From positions 1 through 11,898 of the forward strand of contig JBEKUI010000134.1 in the NCBI GenBank assembly GCA_049515175.1: a DNA stretch of 11,898 bases, given 5' to 3'. Below are positions 1-5,925 of this stretch, piece by piece. Numbering within the stretch: the first letter of the stretch is position 1; each line of letters starts with the position of its first letter. Made by a program: the position numbers and the translations under genes. Below the pieces are notes generated by a model that was given only the letters and a program-made list of their open reading frames with translations, searched no databases and had not been told where the DNA came from. Source of the stretch: JACQNR01 sp049515175. GTDB lineage: Bacteria; Acidobacteriota; Terriglobia; UBA7540.

Positions 1-1
1 T

Positions 2-541
2 GTCGATCACGTGATGAACAATTGCCTTTTCCCCGGGGCCACGATTTACGCCACGCAGCAGTCCTACGACTGGTCCCTTTCGATGTACTCGGACGTTGCA
101 CAGGAACATAACTGGGAGCAACTCGTCCTCAAGTACTATCCCGAGATTCCGGACCACGACCTAGCAAAGAAAAACGTGAACTGGCTGCGCAAGTTCGCCT
201 TGCGCTGGTGGGACCCCAAGCGACTCGGCGGGCGCTCACAGTTCCGCTGGCTGGAACAAGCCCAGCTCCCGGACGGCCTCGCCATCTGCCTCACTTCCGG
301 CCACGTGCCGGGGCATGTTTCAGTGATTGTGCAGAGCGGGCCTGACCCGGTCGTCATCGCGGGAGATGCATTGCTCAGCCTCCAGCAAGATGACAATATT
401 CTGACCATGATTCCGTACCACCGGACCCGCTACGAGCTCGACCGAGGGCGGATTCTCGCCTTCGGCGGACAGATTATCCCGGGCCATGATCGCACTTTTC
501 TGGGTCCCGCAGCTTCCCCGGTAAGAGACCTGATTCTCTGA
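2..541 (+). CDS. MBL-fold metallo-hydrolase, C-terminal part (5' truncated)
   Basis: C-terminal part of a metallo-beta-lactamase-fold hydrolase, open at the left edge of the window. The frame runs in from the edge and the first residues read VDHVMNN. The D-H pair matches the end of the HxHxDH zinc motif, so the real start lies outside and the GTG/ATG at 11/14 are internal codons. Further family marks are GHVPGHVS (third metal-ligand histidine), VVIAGDAL (bridging aspartate) and IIPGHDRTF (last histidine). In this superfamily these residues bind two metal ions that activate water for hydrolysis. The substrate cannot be told; the overall pattern resembles glyoxalase-II or lactonase-like members rather than true beta-lactamases. 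No signal peptide can be judged. The stop is TGA and a gene-free stretch follows. Fold assignment is secure, the specific function is not. Confidence 0.85.
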   Translation, partial: VDHVMNNCLFPGATIYATQQSYDWSLSMYSDVAQEHNWEQLVLKYYPEIPDHDLAKKNVNWLRKFALRWWDPKRLGGRSQFRWLEQAQLPDGLAICLTSGHVPGHVSVIVQSGPDPVVIAGDALLSLQQDDNILTMIPYHRTRYELDRGRILAFGGQIIPGHDRTFLGPAASPVRDLIL

Positions 542-738
542 GGGCTCAAACTCAAGATATTACCTTAGTTTCAATACATCAAAAGTAATTTCTGACTTCC
601 GAGGGATGCCGCATAGCCCCATAGCCTCCCTAGGTTAGGGCCCGCCTGTCGAAGGCAGCCACGTTGACCGAACCAGTATGCTATCCAGAATCCACATCCA
701 AGGCCGCATAATGGTCATGGCTACTATATTGAAAGTAC

Positions 739-768
739 TTGACTTCTGGCGATGGATGGAGTTATTAA
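739..768 (+). promoter_or_regulatory. Candidate sigma-70 promoter for the response regulator
   Basis: TTGACT (739-744, five of six consensus bases) is followed after 18 bases by TATTAA (763-768, four of six). It lies about 87 bases upstream of the receiver gene in the right orientation. The -10 is weak and the spacing one base over optimum, so this is tentative. Confidence 0.35.
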
Positions 769-789
769 ACAGTCTGCAGGCCGGCCTGA

Positions 790-812
790 CGGTTGGCAGG
801 TTGGTCCAACCG
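790..812. repeat. GGTTGG / CCAACC palindrome, possible operator
   Basis: GGTTGG occurs at 791-796 and again at 799-804. The second copy forms a perfect palindrome with CCAACC at 806-811 around a single T. The first copy can also pair with the same right arm (CGGTTGG 790-796 with CCAACCG 806-812). It sits just downstream of the candidate -10, where an operator or a switchable leader stem would lie. The function is inferred from position only. Confidence 0.35.
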
Positions 813-815
813 GAC

Positions 816-841
816 TGAAATTCCTGCGCTCCTGAATTTCA
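816..841 (+). repeat. 8-bp hairpin directly upstream of the receiver gene
   Basis: TGAAATTC (816-823) and GAATTTCA (834-841) are perfect reverse complements around a 10-base loop. The stem ends 13 bases before the ATG at 855, which has no recognisable Shine-Dalgarno. The hairpin could therefore present or hide the initiation region, or be a regulator-binding palindrome. Confidence 0.45.
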
Positions 842-854
842 TTAGAACGGCACT

Positions 855-1262
855 ATGGCGAAAGCGCCCTCAATGCGTAGGGTACTCATCATCGAGGATG
901 AGCCGTCGATTCGGAACGTTCTCTACGTCCTGCTCGCCGGTCTGGGATGCGAAGGAGAAGTAGCCTATTCCGGCCAGCAAGCGCTTACCATGATCAGCCG
1001 GAAGAACTTTGATGCGGTGCTGCTCGATCTGCGCTGCACCAACCTGGGCACCGAGGAAGTTGTGTCCCAGATCAAAGATATCCGGCCGAGTCTCGTGGGG
1101 CGGGTGCTGGTCATCACCGGTGAGGTCACCGACGCGCGAAGCATGGAAATTATCGAACGCTACTTGTTACCGCACATTCCACGCGCTCGTCTCGCCAGCG
1201 ATCTCTGGGGCAAGTTGCGGGCGATCCTCGGGCTCGCTCCTCCTGCCGACGCTTGCCAGTAG
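855..1262 (+). CDS. Stand-alone response regulator receiver protein
   Basis: A 135-residue single-domain CheY-like protein with no output domain. The phospho-acceptor pocket is present: acidic pair E14-D15 in LIIEDE, phospho-acceptor D58 in VLLDLR, and T88 in VITGE. The conserved Lys near residue 107, normally in a KP(F/Y) loop, is replaced by His in LLPHIP. That may change phosphoryl signalling or weaken activation, and this reading comes from hand alignment. The ATG at 855 is the only good start, but no Shine-Dalgarno is visible; hairpins lie directly upstream. The gene converges on the RmlD-like gene with an 11-base gap. A partner kinase is not in the window, so its pathway is unknown. It would act in the cytoplasm by protein-protein contact. 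Confidence 0.88.
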   Translation: MAKAPSMRRVLIIEDEPSIRNVLYVLLAGLGCEGEVAYSGQQALTMISRKNFDAVLLDLRCTNLGTEEVVSQIKDIRPSLVGRVLVITGEVTDARSMEIIERYLLPHIPRARLASDLWGKLRAILGLAPPADACQ

Positions 1263-1273
1263 CCCAACAGACT

Positions 1274-2125
1274 TTACCTTCGGACCAAATCCAAAGTGTG
1301 GACGTATTCGGCAAGCGCCTCTTCCCACCGGCGTGGCAGAGCGAAGCCAGTGTTTTTCAAAGCACCCAAGGCCATGACCGCGTATTTCAGGCGCGGCGTT
1401 CGACGGCCCATTTCCGCATCAGGCTTGCCGATGACTCGGCGCGCATCGAGCCCCGCCAGTTCCGCGGCCTTTATGGCTAGCTCGTAGCGGCTGCACGCGC
1501 CCTGGTTGGAAAGATGATAGAGACCGAAGCGGCGGGCTTCGGTCACCTCCATGATCTTTTTCGCCGCGTCAATAGTGTACGTGGCTGAGCCCACCTGGTC
1601 CGCCGCCACGGCGTAGCTCTCGCCGGCAGTGAGTCTGCGTAAACCCTTCTCAACAAAATTCGTCTTCCCGGGACCAAACAGCACCGAGACGCGGAAGATC
1701 CAGTGTGCCGGCAGCGTCTTGACCGCCTCCTCGCCGCGCAGCTTGCTCCTGCCATAGACCGTTCGTGGAAGCGTCGGATCGTTCTCCACGTAAGGTTCGT
1801 GTTTTTCACCATCGAACACTGCGTCGGTTGAAATGTAAGCGACTCCCGCGCCGACTACGCGCGCCGCCTCGACCACGTTGCGAGTGCCTTCGTAATTCAC
1901 GAGGAATCCCAGCGCCGGATCAGTCTCGCAAATGTCGAGATCTGGGATGCCGGCGGGATGGACCACCACGTCAGGCCTGAACCGCCCCAACGCCGCGCGG
2001 ACTTCATCAGGCCTGGTAATGTCTGCCTCCGCGCGAGTGAGAGGAAAAACTTCATGACGCGTCTTGAAAACCTGGACCAGCCCGTAACCGAAGAGTCCTG
2101 CTGCCCCTGTGATCGCAACCTTCAT
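1274..2125 (-). CDS. RmlD-family sugar-nucleotide reductase (extended SDR)
   Basis: A 283-residue NAD(P)-dependent oxidoreductase of the dTDP-4-dehydrorhamnose reductase (RmlD/RfbD) family, a typical length for it. The N-terminal Rossmann glycine motif is TGAAGLFG (6-13). The catalytic set is visible: S99/T100/D101 in YISTDAVFDG, then Y124 and K128 in the YGRSK (YxxxK) motif, followed by RVSVLFG. The family reduces the 4-keto group of dTDP-4-keto-rhamnose, but relatives include the MAT2B-like group and other nucleotide-sugar reductases. No other rml genes are adjacent, so the substrate is open. The ATG start has an AGGGG-type ribosome site about five bases upstream. It is divergent from the P-loop gene at 2406, and the shared intergenic region contains a strong palindrome. 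Confidence 0.85.
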   Translation of the reverse strand: MKVAITGAAGLFGYGLVQVFKTRHEVFPLTRAEADITRPDEVRAALGRFRPDVVVHPAGIPDLDICETDPALGFLVNYEGTRNVVEAARVVGAGVAYISTDAVFDGEKHEPYVENDPTLPRTVYGRSKLRGEEAVKTLPAHWIFRVSVLFGPGKTNFVEKGLRRLTAGESYAVAADQVGSATYTIDAAKKIMEVTEARRFGLYHLSNQGACSRYELAIKAAELAGLDARRVIGKPDAEMGRRTPRLKYAVMALGALKNTGFALPRRWEEALAEYVHTLDLVRR

Positions 2126-2245
2126 GGCACCCCTGGCTTATCATTGATGGACCGATATCGTACCATGTGGCTAGGAGACTGGGCCACCGGGGAATGGTCC
2201 GGCAAGGAAAGGAAAAGTCCGTCTTGTGAACGTCGGGCACCGTCC

Positions 2246-2267
2246 TTGATGCAATCCGTTGCATCAA
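2246..2267. promoter_or_regulatory. Perfect 9-bp-arm palindrome in a divergent promoter region, putative operator
   Basis: TTGATGCAA (2246-2254) and TTGCATCAA (2259-2267) are exact reverse complements separated by four bases. The site lies between the divergent genes starting at 2125 and 2406. Neither strand has a T-tract after it, so it does not look like a terminator. A dimeric DNA-binding protein site is the most natural reading. The regulator is unknown. Confidence 0.5.
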
Positions 2268-2331
2268 AATGATTTGGGTGAACCATAAAAATTTCCTATG
2301 ACAAATTGACTGCTTTCCTTCAGTCGCGCCT

Positions 2332-2360
2332 TTGATTTTCCACCGCCTCGCCGCTATTCT
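2332..2360 (+). promoter_or_regulatory. Candidate sigma-70 promoter for the HprK/PEPCK-like gene
   Basis: TTGATT (2332-2337) and TATTCT (2355-2360) each match four of six consensus bases with the ideal 17-base spacing. The predicted start near 2367 would leave a leader of about 40 bases that includes the AAGGAG ribosome site at 2392-2397. Confidence 0.45.
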
Positions 2361-2405
2361 TAAAATGAATCGGTGTGACCCAGGTTCCTTGAAGGAGCAG
2401 CTTGC

Positions 2406-4079
2406 ATGCCCGATGATGTACTGTACTCGTTTCCCGCCTCGCCCACCCCGGATCTCACCGAGTGGGCCGGTTCACCCGTGGGGGTATCCAACACCATCAC
2501 GCGAACCAAGGGGAGAACGGCCGTCCATAACAAGACGGTTGATGCCACTCCGGGCTTGCTCGACCGGCTCATCTCCAGCGCGCACGGCCATTTGAACGCC
2601 ATGGATGGTAAGCAGCCCGTCTATCAGCACGACGTGATGATTCACGGCATCCGCGTGCGCGCCACGACCAATAGCGACCATCTTTTCGATTTTTGGAAGG
2701 ACAACTGGTTCAGTCTGAACGAATGGCAACGCACCACAGGCCAGGTGCCTCCCGGCGAGCCGAGCGTCCATGTCTACGCGGTGCATGGTGTGAGAGGCGA
2801 GCAGGAGGCGGCCTATTACAGCCACGACAAGAACACCATCGCCTTCTTCAACACCTCCTACTATGGCCAGCTCAAGAGCTGGGTCCTGGGAGCCGTAGGA
2901 CGCATCCTTGCCGCCGAGTATGGGATTCACTCCATCCACGGAGCCTGCATTGAGAAGAACGGCAAAGGCGTCCTCTACATCGCGCCCACCGGCACGGGAA
3001 AGTCAACGAGTTCCTACGGACTCATGGACTACCCCAAGACGCGGTTTCATTCCGACGACTGGGTCTATGTCCGCTACACCTATCAAACCCGCGACGGACG
3101 CCGCGTATTCGTCATCCGCGCGGAGGGCACAGACGGGACGAAAGCGCGCGGATATCAGGTTTACCGCTGGGTTGAGAGCCACAAGAATGACGCCAAGGCG
3201 CGCTTGCAGGCAATGACTCTCAGCAACCAGGTTCTTGACCTCACGCTGGAGGACCTCGATCTCGCTCGGCCCCTGGTCGCCTACGCCTACACCTCGGAGA
3301 AGGTCTTCTACCTGCGGACAAACTTGGTCGAGAACTTCCCTCTCTCCGCCCACCAGATTCTTTCCTCCAAGGAGGAAAACGTTCCCAACGTGTCCTCCGC
3401 ATTTCTCGCCCAGCACGGCAAGACGCTGGGGGGCGTCATCCGCGACCTGCGTGCCGCGCGTGACGGAGAATTACATCGCATGTTCAGCTTGAAATCAGAC
3501 GCCCAACTGGCTGACCTCTGCGCGCGTCTCATCGCTTTCGACAACGCTCGCTCCATGCTCGACATTACCAAGGTGCTTCCCGCCGAACGCGTTTTCGCGA
3601 ACCCCATGGAGCCCGTGAGGCTCGCCGCGGTGATGCTGCTCAAGCGCAATGCCGATGATCCGACGGTCCTCGAGCACCTTTCGCTCGACAATTTCATGGA
3701 GCGGCTTCTGATCGGCGAGACCCCGGACAAGAAGCACGAGACCGCCTACAACGCCTACCGCGCCGTCGACGATAAGGCGGAGCGCGCCTTTATCGAAACT
3801 CGCGAGAAAGATGCCCTGGCTTCGGGAACCCCTCTCTATCAACTCTTCTCGCAGCGCGACGGTAAACCCGTATCGCTCGATGAGGAGTTTGAACTGTTCC
3901 GCGTCATGTACCAGGCGACGAATTGCTACGCCCTCAACACAACCCTGCAGAAGGACCCGCGCGTGCGCAACAAGCGCGAGGCCGTGAGCCGAACCATGCG
4001 GGTCATCGCCCGCACACTCGATGAAGAACCCAAGGGCATTCATCTCTCCATCGACAACTACGGTTCATACGCAGATTGA
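2406..4079 (+). CDS. HPr-kinase/PEPCK-like P-loop protein, 557 residues
   Basis: A large, probably cytoplasmic protein with an HPr-kinase/PEP-carboxykinase-type nucleotide-binding core. Around residues 174-224 it reads IHSIHGACIE, then GVLYIAPTGTGKST (Walker A, K199-S200-T201), then FHSDDWVYV (D217-D218). This is the order and spacing seen in the C-terminal kinase domain of HprK (histidine, glycine-rich strand, P-loop, acidic DD pair). Flanking it are about 170 N-terminal and 330 C-terminal residues that I do not recognise, so the protein is much longer than HprK (about 310 residues) and lacks a clear classical HprK N-domain. No membrane segment is evident. The ATG at 2406 has AAGGAG eight bases upstream. 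ATP- or PPi-dependent phosphorylation of a protein or small molecule is plausible, but the substrate is unknown. It could also be a PEPCK-like protein of other function. Confidence 0.8.
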   Translation: MPDDVLYSFPASPTPDLTEWAGSPVGVSNTITRTKGRTAVHNKTVDATPGLLDRLISSAHGHLNAMDGKQPVYQHDVMIHGIRVRATTNSDHLFDFWKDNWFSLNEWQRTTGQVPPGEPSVHVYAVHGVRGEQEAAYYSHDKNTIAFFNTSYYGQLKSWVLGAVGRILAAEYGIHSIHGACIEKNGKGVLYIAPTGTGKSTSSYGLMDYPKTRFHSDDWVYVRYTYQTRDGRRVFVIRAEGTDGTKARGYQVYRWVESHKNDAKARLQAMTLSNQVLDLTLEDLDLARPLVAYAYTSEKVFYLRTNLVENFPLSAHQILSSKEENVPNVSSAFLAQHGKTLGGVIRDLRAARDGELHRMFSLKSDAQLADLCARLIAFDNARSMLDITKVLPAERVFANPMEPVRLAAVMLLKRNADDPTVLEHLSLDNFMERLLIGETPDKKHETAYNAYRAVDDKAERAFIETREKDALASGTPLYQLFSQRDGKPVSLDEEFELFRVMYQATNCYALNTTLQKDPRVRNKREAVSRTMRVIARTLDEEPKGIHLSIDNYGSYAD

Positions 4080-4223
4080 GTGGGATCACGTCTCCGTCCT
4101 CTTGACTTCGTTGAAGGTGGACGGGAACTCCTGTGCCCGTCACGGTCCCAGGCGTGTGTCACCGCTTCCTGGGCGATGGATGCCCTTTCTGAGCAAATTG
4201 AGCGATTGCACGGGCAGAGCCGG
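4080..4223. other. Convergent intergenic gap
   Basis: 144 bases between two converging genes. A 6-bp stem (GACGGG 4120-4125 with CCCGTC 4136-4141) is present but has no T-tract, so no intrinsic terminator can be claimed. No gene is seen. Confidence 0.4.
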
Positions 4224-4505
4224 TCAGGCGAGGAGAAGCAATCGCCGGATGTCGGCGCGGAAGCTGACGTGCGTTGATTCGTGGCCGTTGATTACGAATA
4301 CACGCAATGCAGGGGGAGCAGACGCCAGGGCTTCATCAGGAGTGCGTGAGAACTGCAGGTAGCGGCTGATTTGGTAATCCTCGTCCCAAGCGGAAAAGAT
4401 TTTCTCCGTATCGGCGCGGGAGAGGTCAAAGCGGGAGAGATGCAGGGGGCGGTCAAACCCGCCGGTGATTTCCAGGTATTTCTTCACGGCGGCGGCCAGA
4501 TCCAC
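4224..4505 (-). CDS. Small protein of unknown function (93 residues)
   Basis: I do not recognise this family. It is a soluble, mixed-charge protein without signal peptide or membrane segment. The middle is rich in aromatic and charged residues (FDLSRADTEKIFSAWDEDY) and the end is VFVINGHESTHVSFRADIRR. It starts with GTG at 4505, supported by a perfect AGGAGG on the minus strand at 4512-4517, six bases upstream. It is the last gene of the minus-strand run, 35 bases after the GrdB-like stop, so it is probably co-transcribed with the GrdB-like and selenocysteine-peroxiredoxin genes. It converges on the P-loop gene. The strong ribosome site and operon position make it a likely real gene; a role in the same redox process is only guilt by association. 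Confidence 0.68.
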   Translation of the reverse strand: MDLAAAVKKYLEITGGFDRPLHLSRFDLSRADTEKIFSAWDEDYQISRYLQFSRTPDEALASAPPALRVFVINGHESTHVSFRADIRRLLLLA

Positions 4506-4528
4506 GCCTTGCCTCCTATGAACCCTGA

Positions 4529-4549
4529 GGGACGTACACGCTACGTCCC
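4529..4549 (-). repeat. Intercistronic hairpin overlapping the GrdB-like stop codon
   Basis: GGGACGTA (4529-4536) and TACGTCCC (4542-4549) form a perfect 8-bp stem with a 5-base loop. It includes the TAG stop of the upstream gene (4541-4543) and lies 12 bases before the AGGAGG of the next gene. No U-tract follows, so it is more likely an mRNA processing or stability element than a terminator. Confidence 0.4.
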
Positions 4550-5251
4550 CCTGCTGAACAGGCCGCGGTACTCGGGATATTCCTTCACGACTACGCTGCC
4601 AGGCATGTGCAGTTGCTCCAGTTGGCGCAGCGCATCAACCAACACCTGGCGCTGGATGTCGGGCCGGTTGGGCAAGCCGAGCGAGTGACCAAGGGGGAAA
4701 CCGGCCGGGCAGAAGGCACGCGGCGGGCGCATGATCTGAGTCTCCTCGGGGCGCACGGTGATAAAGACCGTGGGCAGCCCGCGCGATTCAATTTCCCGCT
4801 GCACGACGGTCGCAACGCGATGGCAGAAGGGGCAGCCGCCCGTCAGCACTACGGCATCCGCCTGGGAGCGCTCGATCTCCTCGCCCAAAGCCGGCACCGT
4901 GTGCTCATAGACGTAGGTCAGCTTCTTCGTGAACCCCATCATGCCGGCATGTTTGTTGGAGATGCCACCGATCACCCCCTCGGTGGCCAGTTCCCGGAGG
5001 CGATCGAGGGGGAACACGCAATTGATGTCGCGGTCGGCATCGGCGTGATCGTAGTGGCTGTGGGTGACCATCAGGTCGCCCGACGCCACATCGCCGGGGA
5101 AGATGTAGAAACGCTCGTCGCCTTCCACGTTGTACGGTTCATCCACCTTGCGGTGAACCCCCGCCGTCGAAACGAGCGCGATAGTGAGTTCTTTAAGCGG
5201 CCGGTCGAGCGGCGTATAAGGAACTGTCTTGCGTGATAGTTGGAGGGCCAT
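4541..5251 (-). CDS. GrdB-like (glycine/sarcosine/betaine reductase selenoprotein B family) protein, Cys form
   Basis: Resembles the large family annotated as glycine/sarcosine/betaine reductase selenoprotein B-like. From the ATG at 5251 it has 236 residues. Family marks are ALVSTAGVH (about 25-33), the segment THSHYDHADADRDINCVFPLD (about 63-83) with H64/H66/H69 and C78, and the redox motif GGCPFCH (C140-x-x-C143). In GrdB the first position of the UxxC motif is selenocysteine; here it is an ordinary TGC cysteine. Genuine GrdB reduces glycine in Stickland fermenters, but no GrdA/C/D/E genes are nearby, so amino-acid reduction is doubtful and a thiol/selenol redox role is more plausible. A TTG at 5326 would add 25 residues of atypical composition and has no ribosome site. 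The ATG at 5251 is also poorly served (AAAGGA directly abuts it), so the start is uncertain. It follows the selenocysteine peroxiredoxin by 83 bases, or 8 if TTG is used. Confidence 0.78.
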   Translation of the reverse strand: MALQLSRKTVPYTPLDRPLKELTIALVSTAGVHRKVDEPYNVEGDERFYIFPGDVASGDLMVTHSHYDHADADRDINCVFPLDRLRELATEGVIGGISNKHAGMMGFTKKLTYVYEHTVPALGEEIERSQADAVVLTGGCPFCHRVATVVQREIESRGLPTVFITVRPEETQIMRPPRAFCPAGFPLGHSLGLPNRPDIQRQVLVDALRQLEQLHMPGSVVVKEYPEYRGLFSRGT

Positions 5252-5334
5252 TCCTTTGAGCAGCGCGATGCCCGTTGCCGTTGGCCCGCACGTGGCCGCG
5301 CGGAACCTCCGGCAACGGACATCCAATTAGAGGA

Positions 5335-5817
5335 TTAGGCAAGCTTTCTGAGCGCGTCGAGGATCTCGGCGTTATCAGGCTGCTGGCCGAGATCGTAAAC
5401 CTTCGCCCAGGCTATTTTGCCTGTCTTGTCTACAACAAAGATGGCGCGTTCGTTGATCCCTAAGTGCGCCGCCTTGGTGGCCGGGAAGATGCCATACGCT
5501 TTGGCCACTTCCCCGTGCGGCCACTTATCCGAGGCCAGGGGATATGACAAACCGCCCAGCGATTTCTGAAACGCTACGTGACACGGCACTGAATCGGTCG
5601 AGATGCCCAGGACCTGGGCATTGTAACCGGCAAACTTGGCGAGATCCGCCTCGAACGCCGGCATCTCCGCCGTTCAAACCGGAGTAAAGTCGAGCGGGTA
5701 AAAGACCAGAACCACGTTCTTGCCGCGGTGACTGGAAAGCTGGAACTCGCCGGACTTATCTCCTGTTGTGCAGGGGAGCTTGAAATCCGGAGCCACATCA
5801 CCCACTTTCAGAGCCAT
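5335..5817 (-). CDS. Selenocysteine-containing peroxiredoxin (in-frame UGA at codon 48)
   Basis: AhpC/TSA-family peroxiredoxin of 160 residues if UGA is read as selenocysteine. From ATG 5817 it runs MALKVGDVAPDFKLP, then GKNVVLVFYPLDFTPV, then TGA (minus strand 5676-5674), then TAEMPAFEADLAKF and a full C-terminal half (GISTDS, SLGGLSYPL, ERAIFVVDKTGKI, R124). The UGA stands exactly where the PxxxTxxC motif has its peroxidatic cysteine (P41, T45, U48). No other stop or shift occurs before TAA, and total length is normal for the family. AGGAGG at 5824-5829 lies six bases before the ATG. C16 and C79 are the remaining cysteines; C79 might resolve the selenenic acid. Selenocysteine peroxiredoxins (PrxU) are known, for example in Eubacterium acidaminophilum. 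A point mutation of TGC to TGA is the alternative, but the exact site plus a SECIS-like hairpin argue against it. Ordinary gene calling would keep only the C-terminal 109 residues from 5664. Confidence 0.87.
5638..5671 (-). promoter_or_regulatory. Putative bacterial SECIS hairpin
   Basis: Starting two bases after the UGA, the minus-strand mRNA folds by eye into GGC, G bulge, GAGAU, G bulge, CCG, a 10-nt loop, then CGG, AUCUC, GCC. That is 11 Watson-Crick pairs interrupted only by two single-G bulges. The loop begins with G, contains GU near its 5' side, and starts 15 nt after the UGA, close to the 17 nt in the E. coli fdhF element. Bacterial SECIS elements lie inside the coding region just after UGA and are bound by SelB. 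The stem was folded by hand; the codons also encode conserved peroxiredoxin residues, so some pairing could be chance. Confidence 0.72.
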
Positions 5818-5823
5818 CAACAT

Positions 5824-5829
5824 CCTCCT
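5824..5829 (-). promoter_or_regulatory. Shine-Dalgarno site deciding the peroxiredoxin start
   Basis: A perfect AGGAGG lies six bases before the ATG at 5817. The in-frame ATG at 5823 abuts the site and is too close to use. The strong site shows that translation begins upstream of the UGA, so the 5' part is a real coding region. Confidence 0.8.
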
Positions 5830-5863
5830 CGTTGGACTTGTAGATGCATGAATTGAAAAACCA

Positions 5864-5891
5864 GCGATCAGAAGGGAATTTCTCTGATCGC
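5864..5891 (-). terminator. Terminator-like or attenuator hairpin in the peroxiredoxin leader
   Basis: GCGATCAGA (5864-5872) and TCTGATCGC (5883-5891) form a perfect 9-bp stem with a 10-base loop. On the minus strand the stem is followed by TGGTTTTTC, the layout of a rho-independent terminator. It lies after the moeB stop and about 47 bases before the peroxiredoxin ATG. It may end the cysteine operon. Because a good promoter lies upstream of it (5926-5954), it could also act as an attenuator on the peroxiredoxin transcript. Confidence 0.65.
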
Positions 5892-5925
5892 ACCTTCGGT
5901 CGTTCGGGCGCGCGTGCCTCAGATC

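Larger units (their letters stand above)
542..854. other. Gene-free stretch with inverted repeats
   Basis: 313 bases between the hydrolase and the response regulator with no convincing gene or RNA gene on either strand. Its left half is unremarkable, apart from a direct duplication of CATAGCC near 610-625. Its right half holds a candidate promoter (739-768), a GGTTGG/CCAACC palindrome (799-811) and a hairpin just before the regulator start (816-841). These are listed separately. Confidence 0.6.
2126..2405. other. Divergent intergenic region
   Basis: 280 bases between the RmlD-like gene (minus) and the P-loop gene (plus). It contains the palindrome at 2246-2267, a candidate plus-strand promoter at 2332-2360 and an AAGGAG ribosome site at 2392-2397. 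No convincing minus-strand promoter was found by eye, and no small gene is supported. Confidence 0.6.

Noticed and set aside
2246..2267. Intrinsic terminator
   Set aside because: No T-tract follows on either strand and it lies between divergent genes, so an operator fits better.
4826..4843. GrdB-like gene as a second selenoprotein
   Set aside because: The first position of its CxxC motif is encoded by TGC, not TGA, and its frame is uninterrupted.
5335..5664. A stand-alone 109-residue peroxiredoxin-like protein starting at ATG 5664
   Set aside because: It would lack the active site and N-terminal strands and has no upstream Shine-Dalgarno. The real ribosome site is at 5824-5829 and the frame continues through UGA.
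5335..5817. Peroxiredoxin as a pseudogene with a nonsense mutation
   Set aside because: The single stop hits exactly the catalytic position, no other decay is seen, and a SECIS-like hairpin follows. Kept as the alternative, but less likely.
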